From an uncultured Collinsella sp. (GTDB lineage Bacteria; Actinomycetota; Coriobacteriia; Coriobacteriales; Coriobacteriaceae), in NCBI GenBank assembly GCA_900545445.1, contig UQZH01000059.1, positions 1 to 10,802 on the forward strand: a stretch of 10,802 bases of DNA, in the 5' to 3' direction. Below, one piece after another: positions 1 through 7,500 of the stretch. Made by a program: the position numbers and the translations under genes. The notes under the pieces are model-generated. The model was not told the DNA's origin, did no database searches, and saw only the letters and a program-made list of their open reading frames with translations. The first letter of the stretch is position 1, and every line of letters begins with the position of its first letter.

Positions 1-248
1 AGGAAGCCCCGTCTCCCGGAACTGTTTCCTTGGCGCGACTTCTGGCGAAGCCAGGGCAAATTATTTAGCCCAGTAACCCTGTAGCGAGTTAACAAAGGAG
101 GCACCGTTTCCCCGGAGCTGATTCCGTCGCGCGACTTCTGGCAAAGCCAATAGCCCTCTTAATTCAGACTCGTAACCCTGCGGCTGTAGACGAAGGAAGC
201 CCCGTCTCCCGGAACTGTTTCCTTGGCGCGACTTCTGGCGAAGCCAGG
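1..248. repeat. Three-copy intergenic repeat array (~97-bp period)
   Basis: Three copies of a ~55-bp unit lie at 1-55, 96-151 and 194-248. The first and third are identical over 55 bases. The second has diverged by about a dozen substitutions and one extra base. Each unit starts AGGAAGCCCCGTC (AGGAGGCACCGTT in copy 2) and ends in a small hairpin, CTGGC-GAA-GCCAG (CTGGC-AAA-GCCAA in copy 2). The spacers also share GTAACCCTG, at 73-81 and 172-180, so the true period is about 95-99 bp and the array looks like a tandem duplication of a larger unit. No ORF with a ribosome binding site crosses it. The first copy starts at the window edge, so the array may continue leftwards. It is not CRISPR-like, because the spacers are related and there are too few units. 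It is probably a lineage-specific REP-type element or a repeated structured RNA; function unknown. Confidence 0.85.
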
Positions 249-286
249 TGAGCGCAAAGGAAACAGTGTAGGGGGACGGGGCTTCC
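195..286. repeat. Long hairpin at the end of the repeat array, past the fba 3' end
   Basis: Bases 195-229 (most of the third repeat unit) pair with 252-286 without gaps: about 30 Watson-Crick pairs over 35 positions, plus two G-U wobbles if the plus strand is transcribed. The loop carries the smaller CTGGC-GAA-GCCAG hairpin at 235-247. The element begins 20 bases beyond the fba stop codon, so in the fba transcript it would form a very stable 3' structure that could protect the end or help termination. The bases following it on the minus strand (TTCGTCTAC) are not a proper U-tract, so a classical intrinsic terminator is not well supported. The wobble pairs become A-C mismatches in minus-strand RNA, so the fold is slightly better on the plus strand. 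Confidence 0.7.
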
Positions 287-306
287 GGCGGGAAGTTTAG
301 CGACGC

Positions 307-1173
307 TTACGCCTTGTTGACGGAGCCAAACTCCTCCATGAGCTCCTTGGTGCGAGCAACAATGTTGTCGCGACCAGGCTTGAGGAGCTTGCGGGGGTCG
401 AAGCCCTTGCCCTGCTGATCCTTGCCGGCCTCGATGTACTCGCGGACGCCCTTGGCGAAGACGAGCTGCAGGTCGGTGTTGACGTTGATCTTGGAGATGC
501 CCAGGGAAATAGCCTTCTTGATCTGATCCTCGGGGATGCCGGTGCCACCGTGCAGGACGAGGGGCAGGTCGCCGGTCTGGGCCTTAATCTCGCCCAGGCG
601 CTCGAAGGAAAGACCGGCCCAGTCGGCAGGGTACACGCCGTGGATGTTGCCGATGCCGCAGGCGAGGAAGTCGACGCCCAGGTCAGCGATCTGCTTGCAC
701 TCAGCAGGATCAGCGAGCTCGCCGCTGGAGGTCACGCCATCCTCGGTGCCGCCGATGCCGCCGACCTCGGCCTCGATGGACATGCCCTTGGAGTGGGCAA
801 GCTCAACGAGCTCCTTGGTGCGGTCGAGGTTAAGCTGGAAGGTCTCCTCGTGAGAGCCGTCATACATGATGGACGTGAAGCCGGCCTCGATGCACTTGAA
901 GCAGTCCTCGTAAGAACCGTGATCGAGGTGAAGGGCAACGGGAACGGTAACGCCCGTGGCCTCGACGGCAGCCTTGACCATGTCGGCGCAGACCTTGAAA
1001 CCGCCCATCCACTTAGCGGCACCAGCGGTGCACTGAAGGATCAGCGGAGACTTGGCCTCCTCGGCGGCCTGGAGAATAGCCAGGGTCCACTCGAGGTTGT
1101 TGGTGTTGAAGGCACCGAGACCGTACTTGCCGGCCTCGGCCTTCTTGAGCATGTCTGCTGCGTTGACGAGCAT
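307..1173 (-). CDS. fba: Class II fructose-1,6-bisphosphate aldolase
   Basis: This 288-residue zinc-dependent aldolase reversibly cleaves fructose-1,6-bisphosphate to dihydroxyacetone phosphate and glyceraldehyde-3-phosphate in cytoplasmic glycolysis and gluconeogenesis. The family signature LHLDHGSYEDC holds the catalytic Asp84 and zinc ligand His85. Other expected residues are Glu136 (EAEVGGIGG), His178 (GNIHGVYP) and His208 (LVLHGGTG), followed by the phosphate-binding segment GISKINVNTDLQ. Length matches the short class II group (FbaA-like, about 285-290). The start at 1173 is chosen because AGGAGG lies 8 bases upstream; the frame stays open to 1269, but the extra residues are not family-like. 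Codon use is strongly biased (lysine nearly all AAG, asparagine nearly all AAC), as expected for a highly expressed gene. A related aldolase for tagatose- or deoxy-phosphogluconate sugars (GatY, IolJ) is possible but less likely for this sequence. It has no close same-strand partner, and its 3' end faces the repeat array. Confidence 0.95.
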   Translation of the reverse strand: MLVNAADMLKKAEAGKYGLGAFNTNNLEWTLAILQAAEEAKSPLILQCTAGAAKWMGGFKVCADMVKAAVEATGVTVPVALHLDHGSYEDCFKCIEAGFTSIMYDGSHEETFQLNLDRTKELVELAHSKGMSIEAEVGGIGGTEDGVTSSGELADPAECKQIADLGVDFLACGIGNIHGVYPADWAGLSFERLGEIKAQTGDLPLVLHGGTGIPEDQIKKAISLGISKINVNTDLQLVFAKGVREYIEAGKDQQGKGFDPRKLLKPGRDNIVARTKELMEEFGSVNKA

Positions 1174-1181
1174 AAAAGAAA

Positions 1182-1187
1182 CCTCCT
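1182..1187 (-). promoter_or_regulatory. Ribosome binding site of fba
   Basis: On the minus strand this reads AGGAGG, a consensus Shine-Dalgarno sequence, 8 bases before the ATG at 1173-1171. It decides the start codon against the longer open frame reaching 1269. Confidence 0.85.
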
Positions 1188-1213
1188 GTAAGGTTGCTCC
1201 GATAACGCCTGTG

Positions 1214-1219
1214 ATTTTA
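1214..1219 (-). promoter_or_regulatory. Possible -10 element for fba
   Basis: The minus strand reads TAAAAT here, about 40 bases before the fba start. No convincing -35 is seen at 16-18 bases upstream; TATGCT at 1239-1234 is an alternative -10, also with a poor partner. The intergenic stretch is long enough for its own promoter, and high expression of fba makes one likely, but its exact place is uncertain. Confidence 0.25.
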
Positions 1220-1262
1220 CCACGGCGTATCCGAGCATAAACGTTCGATTGTTCACGAATAT

Positions 1263-1338
1263 CGTCCAAACAGACTTTTTTTGACCGTTTGCCCTACGGA
1301 ATCGACCCGTTGGGGAAAAATAGCTTGACGTTTGGACG
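1263..1338. repeat. 9-bp inverted repeat flanking the fba upstream region
   Basis: CGTCCAAAC at 1263-1271 is matched exactly in inverted form by GTTTGGACG at 1330-1338, with 58 bases between. The pair lies between the hydrolase gene and the fba promoter region and could be paired operator half-sites or a long-range stem. A 9-bp match at this distance can also arise by chance. Confidence 0.35.
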
Positions 1339-1357
1339 CTTCTCGTGCTTCAGAAGC
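1316..1357 (-). terminator. Weak terminator candidate after the recJ-rel-hydrolase operon
   Basis: On the minus strand, just past the hydrolase stop, GCTTCT (1357-1352) and AGAAGC (1343-1338) form a 6-bp stem with an 8-base loop. A TTTTT run follows at 1320-1316, but 17 bases later. An alternative stem (AGCTT with AAGCT) ends directly at the T run but has a large loop. The position is right for ending the operon; the structure is weak. Confidence 0.3.
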
Positions 1358-1368
1358 TGACTGCAAAG

Positions 1369-2052
1369 CTACATCTGCATGAAAGGGTTCTGCATAAGCT
1401 CGCGTGCCACAGTGGTCGAATCGCCATGGCCGGTTAGGCAAACGGTATCGGGCGGGAGAAGCCGGGCGAGCTTGGAGAGCGAGCACAGAATCGCCGCCTC
1501 GTCTCCGCCGGAAAGGTCGGTACGGCCGTGCCCACCCGGAAACAGGGTGTCGCCCACAAAGGCAATGTTCCCCTGCTCGGTGGCAGCAAACAAGACGATC
1601 CCGCCCGGCGTATGCCCTGGTGCCTCGATCACCTGCAGGCAGATATCGCCCACCTCGATTGCATCGCCCTCGGCGAGCAGGCGCGTCGGCTCCCCAGGGT
1701 CGGGCGTCTCAATGCCCCACATAGCTCGCTGTTCCTCGATGTTCGCATGCGGCACCGCCACATCCTTGGCACACAGCTCATACTGGCAGCCCTCGCCAAC
1801 GGTGGTTCGTACGCCGGCAACACCACCAACATGATCAGCATGGCCATGAGTGCATACGGCGCCAAGCATGCGTACGCCGGGATGCTCGGCTCGAATATGC
1901 TCCACCAAGCGCCCGCCTTCCCATGCGGGGTCGATAATCACGCACTCATTGTCCGAAATAACAGCATAGCTATTGGTCTGAATGGGACCGTTTACGAGCG
2001 TCTCGATCTTGACCGATCCCTTGGGAGTTAAATCCAAGGACACAGCATTCAT
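1369..2052 (-). CDS. Metallo-beta-lactamase-fold hydrolase, glyoxalase II-like
   Basis: This 227-residue cytoplasmic protein belongs to the glyoxalase II-like branch of the metallo-beta-lactamase superfamily. It shows the metal-binding THGHADH motif (His69, His71, Asp73, His74), His147 in APGHTPGG, the bridging Asp168 in VGDTLFPGGHGRTDL and His209 in LTGHGD, so the dinuclear metal site is complete. It should hydrolyse a thioester or similar bond, but the natural substrate cannot be read from the sequence. It is shorter than classical glyoxalase II (about 250 residues) and lacks that enzyme's C-terminal glutathione-binding helical domain, so a glutathione thioester substrate is doubtful. The ATG at 2052 has a purine-rich site (GAGAGGAGAGGG) just upstream. 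It is the last gene of the recJ-rel unit, 84 bases after rel, with a large palindrome in the gap. Relatives of this family often lie beside rel in other Gram-positives, which supports the operon but does not reveal the role. Confidence 0.88.
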   Translation of the reverse strand: MNAVSLDLTPKGSVKIETLVNGPIQTNSYAVISDNECVIIDPAWEGGRLVEHIRAEHPGVRMLGAVCTHGHADHVGGVAGVRTTVGEGCQYELCAKDVAVPHANIEEQRAMWGIETPDPGEPTRLLAEGDAIEVGDICLQVIEAPGHTPGGIVLFAATEQGNIAFVGDTLFPGGHGRTDLSGGDEAAILCSLSKLARLLPPDTVCLTGHGDSTTVARELMQNPFMQM

Positions 2053-2072
2053 GTCCCTCTCCTCTCAATAGA

Positions 2073-2100
2073 ACTCGAGGCATCGAACGATGCCTCGAGT
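2073..2100. repeat. 13-bp perfect palindrome between rel and the hydrolase gene
   Basis: ACTCGAGGCATCG (2073-2085) and CGATGCCTCGAGT (2088-2100) are exact inverted copies separated by two bases. As RNA it gives a 12-bp stem with a 4-base loop. It ends about 7 bases upstream of the purine-rich ribosome binding site of the hydrolase gene and overlaps a possible -10 element. No U-tract follows on either strand (minus: TCTATTGAG), so it is not a typical intrinsic terminator. It could be an operator, an RNA processing or stability hairpin in the rel-hydrolase transcript, or an attenuating structure. Confidence 0.75.
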
Positions 2101-2125
2101 GTAGCGAATATCGATAATGTGACAC
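2098..2125 (-). promoter_or_regulatory. Possible promoter for the hydrolase gene
   Basis: On the minus strand GTGTCA (2125-2120, 4 of 6 to TTGACA) and TACACT (2103-2098, 4 of 6 to TATAAT) are 16 bases apart, just past the rel stop. The -10 overlaps the first arm of the palindrome at 2073-2100, which would then sit at the transcription start. Both boxes are imperfect, and read-through from rel is equally plausible. Confidence 0.25.
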
Positions 2126-2136
2126 GTTCGTCGCGA

Positions 2137-4497
2137 CTAAACGCGGCGCTTAAGCTGGGCTCCACCCTCGCCGGGCATCAGGCGGCGCGCGTCGTAGACC
2201 GAGTCGACGCTGCTGATAGAGGCCAGCAGCGGATCCAGACCACTCGCGTCCGAGATCTCGACCATAAAGCGCAGGGTTGCAATACCCTCGCGGTTGGTCG
2301 ACGTGGCGGCAGAAAGGATATTGCCGCCTGCATCGCCAATGGCGATGGTGACGTCCTTGAGCAGGCCCATGCGGTCCAGGCACTCGACCACAATCTCGAC
2401 CTGGAAAAGCGTATCGGCAGCACCATCCCACTCTACGTCAATCATGCGCTCAGGATGTTCCATAAGGCCCTTGACGTTGGGGCAGTTGGCGCGATGCACC
2501 GAAACGCCACGACCGCGCGTGATGAAGCCAACGATGTCGTCGCCCGTCACGGGGTTGCAGCAATGAGCCAGACGGACCAGCAGGCCGCTGTTGCTCTCGC
2601 CCTTGACGATAATGCCGTTACTGGCGCTCTTACCGCGCTTTTGCGGCTTGCGGTTGGAGCCGCGAGCGGGCTGCTTTACGACCTCGGCGATAGCCTCGGC
2701 CTTGGTGAGCTGTTCCTCGGGCTTGGGGTCCAAGATTTGCTCGACCTTATTGCCCACAGCGCGCGGGGCGACCTTGCCCGCGCCAACGGCTGCAAAAAGG
2801 TCCTCGAGCTGCTTGAAGTTAAACTGCTCCGCCACGGCGTTGAGCGCACGCGTGGATCGTGGCGTAGAGATGCCATACCCGCGCTTACGCAGGTCCTTGG
2901 CCAGTATATCGCGGCCGGCGGCAGCGTCGTCATCCTTGGTCGCGGCGGCGAAATAACGGCGAATCTTTGACTTGGCCGAAGGTGTCTTGACGATCTTGAG
3001 CCAATCGCGCGACGGCTTAGAGCTCTTGTTAGTCAGAATCTCGACACGGTCACCCGTCTTGATCTCGTGCGTGAGCGGCGCCACCGCACCGTTGATTTTG
3101 GCGCCGACACAGTGGTTACCGACCTCGGTATGAACGGCGTAGGCAAAGTCGAGCGGTGTAGAGCCGGCACGAAGCGCCATGACCTCGCCCTTGGGCGTAA
3201 AGACAAAAATTTCCTGGTCGAACAAGTCGACCTTCAGCGAATGCAGGTATTCCTTGGCATCGGTGATCTCGTCAGACGCCGCCCAGTCGAGTGAGTGCTT
3301 GAGCCAGTTGATCTGGTCGTCCAGACGCTGCGCATCGTTAGTCTTGGAGGCAGACGATCCGCCCGACTTCTTATACAGCCAGTGGGCAGCGATGCCATAC
3401 TCGGCCTGCTCGTGCATTTCGTAGGTTCGAATCTGAATCTCGAGCGGACGGGCCGTGGGGCCGATAACCGTCGTGTGAAGCGATTGGTAGTTATTGACCT
3501 TGGGCATGGCGATATAGTCTTTAAAACGACCGGGCATGGGATGCCACAGGGTATGCACGGCACCAAGCGTGGAATAGCAATCGCGCACCGAATGAGTGAT
3601 GACGCGCAGCGCCACCAGGTCGTAAATCTCGGAGAACTCCTTGCCCTTGCGCTTCATCTTTTGATAGATGGACCAATAGTGCTTGGAACGACCGTTGATC
3701 TGAAAGCCCTCAAGACCAATGCGATTGAGCTCATCGGTGAGCGTCTTGATGGTCTCGGCCAGATAACGCTCGCGAACCTCGCGCGACTCGGATACCATGC
3801 GCGCGATGCGCTGGTAGGCATCGGGCTCCAAGTAGAAAAAGGACAGGTCCTCGAGCTCCCACTTGATTGAACTCATGCCCAGGCGGTCGGCCAAAGGCGC
3901 GTACACGTCCATGGTCTCGCGTGCCTTAAACAGGCGGCGGTCCTCGCGCAGAGCGGCAAGCGTGCGCATGTTATGCAGGCGGTCGGCGAGCTTGACGATG
4001 ATGACGCGGATGTCCTTGGACATGGCGAGGAACATCTTGCGCAGCGTAAGCGCCTGCTTCTCGTCCATGCTGTCGACTTCAATGTTGGTGAGCTTGGTCA
4101 CGCCGTCGACGAGCCCTGCCACGGTTTCGCCAAACAGACCCGAAACATCGGCAAGCGAGGTCTCGGTGTCCTCGACGGTATCGTGCAGCAACGCGGCGCA
4201 CACCACATCGCAGTCCATCTTGAGGTCAGCCAGAATGATAGCTACCTCGACGGGATGGTTAATGTACATCTCACCCGAGCGCCGCTTTTGGTTGCAGTGC
4301 TTCTCGGCAGCAAAGCAGTAGGCCTGCTCCACATTGGAGAAGTCGTCCTCGTTCATATATTTGAGGCACAGACGCTCCAGCTTGTCGTAGCTGTCCGCCA
4401 TAATCTCGGGCGGCAGCTCATCGGCATGCTTATAGTGCTCCATCTCCGAAAACGGCTGGAGGGTGGAATCATGGGCGGTACGGGCTGCGGCGTCCAT
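2137..4497 (-). CDS. rel: Bifunctional (p)ppGpp synthetase/hydrolase, Rel family
   Basis: This 786-residue protein makes and degrades the stringent-response alarmones (p)ppGpp and acts in association with stalled ribosomes. An N-terminal HD hydrolase domain (about 60-200) keeps its metal and catalytic signatures: His81 in HPVEV, His105-Asp106 and Glu109-Asp110 in LLHDTVED, and Asp172 in KLADRLHNM. The synthetase domain (about 275-375) has the conserved RFKDYI and NNYQSLHTTV segments and EIQIRT. A TGS domain (about 425-490), a conserved-cysteine zinc-finger region (LAHCCNPVTGD, Cys646-647) and a C-terminal ACT domain (about 695-775) follow. With both catalytic halves complete it is a long bifunctional Rel, not a degenerate SpoT or RelA. 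The ATG at 4497 has AAGGGG about 6 bases upstream, in the 15-base gap after the recJ fusion, so the two genes are almost certainly cotranscribed. The first ~30 residues are poorly conserved; a later start such as the Met at residue 19 cannot be fully excluded. Confidence 0.95.
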   Translation of the reverse strand: MDAAARTAHDSTLQPFSEMEHYKHADELPPEIMADSYDKLERLCLKYMNEDDFSNVEQAYCFAAEKHCNQKRRSGEMYINHPVEVAIILADLKMDCDVVCAALLHDTVEDTETSLADVSGLFGETVAGLVDGVTKLTNIEVDSMDEKQALTLRKMFLAMSKDIRVIIVKLADRLHNMRTLAALREDRRLFKARETMDVYAPLADRLGMSSIKWELEDLSFFYLEPDAYQRIARMVSESREVRERYLAETIKTLTDELNRIGLEGFQINGRSKHYWSIYQKMKRKGKEFSEIYDLVALRVITHSVRDCYSTLGAVHTLWHPMPGRFKDYIAMPKVNNYQSLHTTVIGPTARPLEIQIRTYEMHEQAEYGIAAHWLYKKSGGSSASKTNDAQRLDDQINWLKHSLDWAASDEITDAKEYLHSLKVDLFDQEIFVFTPKGEVMALRAGSTPLDFAYAVHTEVGNHCVGAKINGAVAPLTHEIKTGDRVEILTNKSSKPSRDWLKIVKTPSAKSKIRRYFAAATKDDDAAAGRDILAKDLRKRGYGISTPRSTRALNAVAEQFNFKQLEDLFAAVGAGKVAPRAVGNKVEQILDPKPEEQLTKAEAIAEVVKQPARGSNRKPQKRGKSASNGIIVKGESNSGLLVRLAHCCNPVTGDDIVGFITRGRGVSVHRANCPNVKGLMEHPERMIDVEWDGAADTLFQVEIVVECLDRMGLLKDVTIAIGDAGGNILSAATSTNREGIATLRFMVEISDASGLDPLLASISSVDSVYDARRLMPGEGGAQLKRRV

Positions 4498-4512
4498 CGA
4501 GGTCCCCTTCCC

Positions 4513-7500
4513 CTAGGCCCGCGGTACGATCGGGCGGTTAACTTTGGCTAGCATATCAGAAGCGCACGAATCGAGTGCCCAGCTCCGAAAAGCCGTGAAC
4601 TCCATGCGCGAGCGCAAGCCCTCCAAATAGCGAATTGACCTGCTTAATTGCACGCGACCGGGGTTTTCCGCCATCGCGATGCGACGCGTATCGTCAAACC
4701 CCGAAACGCGGCAGAAACCGAGTTCTTCGAAGATTCCCAGGCCGCTTTCCACCGAGCGCTCGTCGACCGGCGTGCGGGCATCGATGGCAAGACACATCTG
4801 CGCAATGTCGATATCGCTTGCGCAGAATGAATCGTCCCCCGTCTTGCCACGGTTGGAGCGCCACATGGTCTGCAGCGCTCGATAGAGCGTGACAAGCTCA
4901 TCGCGCTCGGGCGCGTAACAATCGAGCAGGCGCTCATTAATACGAGCGTCACGCGACGAATAGAGCAGGTGAATCACGGCGGGCTGTCCATCGCGGCCGG
5001 CACGGCCACTCATCTGGTTAAACTCAATCGCACCAAACGGCATGTGGTAGAGCACGACATGACGGATATCGGGCAGGTTGACGCCCTCACCGAAGGCAGA
5101 GGTCGAAACGATGCAACTGAGGCTTCCGTCGCGAAACGCTTCCTCGACACGGCGGCGATCGGAGCGCGCAAGCCCGGCGTTATAGAACGCAATATGGGTC
5201 GCGCAGTCGGGCACGCGTTTGCGCAACGTCTTGGCAAGCGCCACGGACTGGTCGCGCGAGTTGACGTAGATGACGGTCTTCTCCCCCGTCGCCACAATTG
5301 ACACCAGGCGATTTTCGCGGCTCGCAAGGTCACGGTCGTCCTCGAGTTGCAGGTTCTCGCGAACGGTCTCGTCGACCACCGTCCTGGTAATCGGCAATAC
5401 ACGAGCAAGCTCCGCCACGACCGGGGCCGTCGCGGTAGCCGTTGCCGCCATGACAACGGGGTCGCCCAGGGCTTTGAGAATATCGGGCATGTCGAGGTAG
5501 GCGCTCCGGTCGCCGCCTTTGGCAAGACCGGCATGGTGTGCCTCATCGATAACGACAAAGCCAATACGTCCAGAACGTGCAAAGCGATCGCGATGGATAG
5601 ACAGGAACTCCGGCGTCGTGAGAACGATGCCGGTGCGGCCCGAAGCCAGGCCGGCAAACACGTCATCGCGCGCTGCCTCCACGGTCTCGCCGGTCAACAC
5701 GCCCACGCCAATGCCGAGCGCAGCCATCGTCGACGAGAGGTGATAAGCCTGGTCGGCAACGAGCGCGCGCAGCGGATAGACAAAGATGCTCGCCCGCCCA
5801 CGAAGGACCGCCTCGCGCGCGGCGTGCACATGGAAGATGAGCGACTTGCCGCGCCCCGTCCCCATAACGGCCAAGACGCTCTGGTGGTCGGCGAGCGCGT
5901 CGAGTGCCTCGACCTGCGCGCGATGCGGCTGGTTCGAGCCGATAAAGCTATGGATAAGCGAGCGCGTGAGCTCGGTATAAGAAAGCTGGGCGAGCGTCTC
6001 ACGTTTACGCGACTCCAGGCGCAGGCCAGAATCCGCTGGTTGCACGCCGCGGCGAAGCTCACATGCCGGATCGTCGATATTGGGCGCCGCGGTATCGCGC
6101 ACCAAGACATCTTTAATCATGAGCTTGGGCTTCACACGTCCCTGCCAATGTTCGGCCACGGCCTCGAACACCAAGTCGACGGCACTGTCGCAATTGATGA
6201 GTTTATCGATCTGCGGCACGCGGAACATGATGGCCGGCACGCTCGCGGCGCCATCGGTCGCCACAAAGCGCATGTGCTCGCCGGTTTTGCCCACCACGGC
6301 GCGATTGCACATCGTCACGCCCTCGGCGGCCAGAAGCGGCACCTTATTGCCCTGGCCAAACGGCTCAAGACGGGAAATCTGCTCGATGGTCTCGATATTC
6401 AGCTCGGAGAGGTCAACGGTGGCGGCAACCTCGTCAGTGTCCTCAAAGTCATCGGCAGGAAGCTCCGATAGCACGGCCGAAAGGCGACGGCGGAACTCAT
6501 CGAGCTTGGATGCCTCGATGGTCACGCCCACCGCACCGGCATGCCCGCCGCGACGAATCAGCAGGTCGGAGCAGCGTTCTACGGCGTCGAACAGGTTGAC
6601 TTTGCCCACCGAGCGACCCGAACCGCGAGCGATACCGTCCTCGATCGAGAACAGCAGCGCCGGCACGTGATAACGGTTGGTCAGGCGGCTCGCCACGATG
6701 CCCTTGACGCCCTCGTGCCAACCTTCGCCGCCCACGACAATCGCGCGCCCGCCGTCATAAGTCTCCTCGACCTTCGCCATGGCATCGCGCGTAAGCTCGG
6801 CCTCGATCTCGCGGCGTTGGCGATTGATTTCCTCGAGCTCGGCGGCAAGCGCGCTCGCTTCGATGGGGTCGCGGGCAAGCAGCAGGTCGAGCGCCAGCTT
6901 GGGATCAGCCATGCGGCCGGCAGCATTCAGACGAGGGATGAGCGAAAACGACAGGCCGTCGGCCGTAATGGTAGAAAGGTCGGCCTTGGCAAGTGCGGCA
7001 AGCGCGATATAACCGGGGCGGGCCGTCACGCGCATCTGCTGGATGCCCTCGGCGACCAGTGCGCGATTCTCGGGCGTGAGCGGCATCATGTCGGACACGG
7101 TGCCCAGCGCCGCGACCTCTATCAGCGAACGCCAATACGACGGCTTGCCCAAACGCTCGCCCAGGACCTGTACCAGCTTAAGCGCCACACCGGCACCGGC
7201 AAGCTCGCGCGAGGGGCCCTCGTCCTCGAGCTTGGGGTCGGTCAGGGGCACGCCCTGCGGCACCTGGTCGGACGGCTCGTGATGGTCCGTGACCACCAAA
7301 TCAATCCCCAGGCTCTCCAGGTAGGAGACCTCTTCCTTGGCAGCAATACCGTTATCGACGGTCACAATCAGGTTGGGTTGAGCAAGCTCGTTGACGCGGT
7401 CGAGCGCCGCACGCGACAGGCCGTAGCCCTCGTCAAAGCGGTGCGGAATAAACGGCGTGACGTTGGCGCCAAACGAACGTAGCGCCTCGGTCAACAGACA

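Noticed and set aside
1..248. CRISPR array
   Set aside because: Only three units, unit length 55, spacers related to each other, and no cas genes nearby.
550..1191. Long open frame antisense to fba (213 codons)
   Set aside because: Shadow of the biased codon use of fba; no family resemblance, while the minus-strand protein is complete and conserved.
1174..1269. Upstream extension of fba to a start at 1269
   Set aside because: AGGAGG sits 8 bases before the ATG at 1173 and the extra 32 residues are unlike the family.
1253..1282. Plus-strand intrinsic terminator ending in the T7 run at 1276-1282
   Set aside because: The upstream stem is very weak and there is no plus-strand gene to terminate.
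2119..2970. Open frame antisense to rel (283 codons)
   Set aside because: GC-rich shadow frame with low-complexity composition and no recognisable domain; rel on the other strand is unambiguous.
5347..7482. Two long plus-strand open frames (5347-6471 and 6541-7482) antisense to the recJ fusion
   Set aside because: Arginine/histidine-rich translations typical of reverse-complement shadows, no plausible ribosome binding sites considered convincing, no domains.
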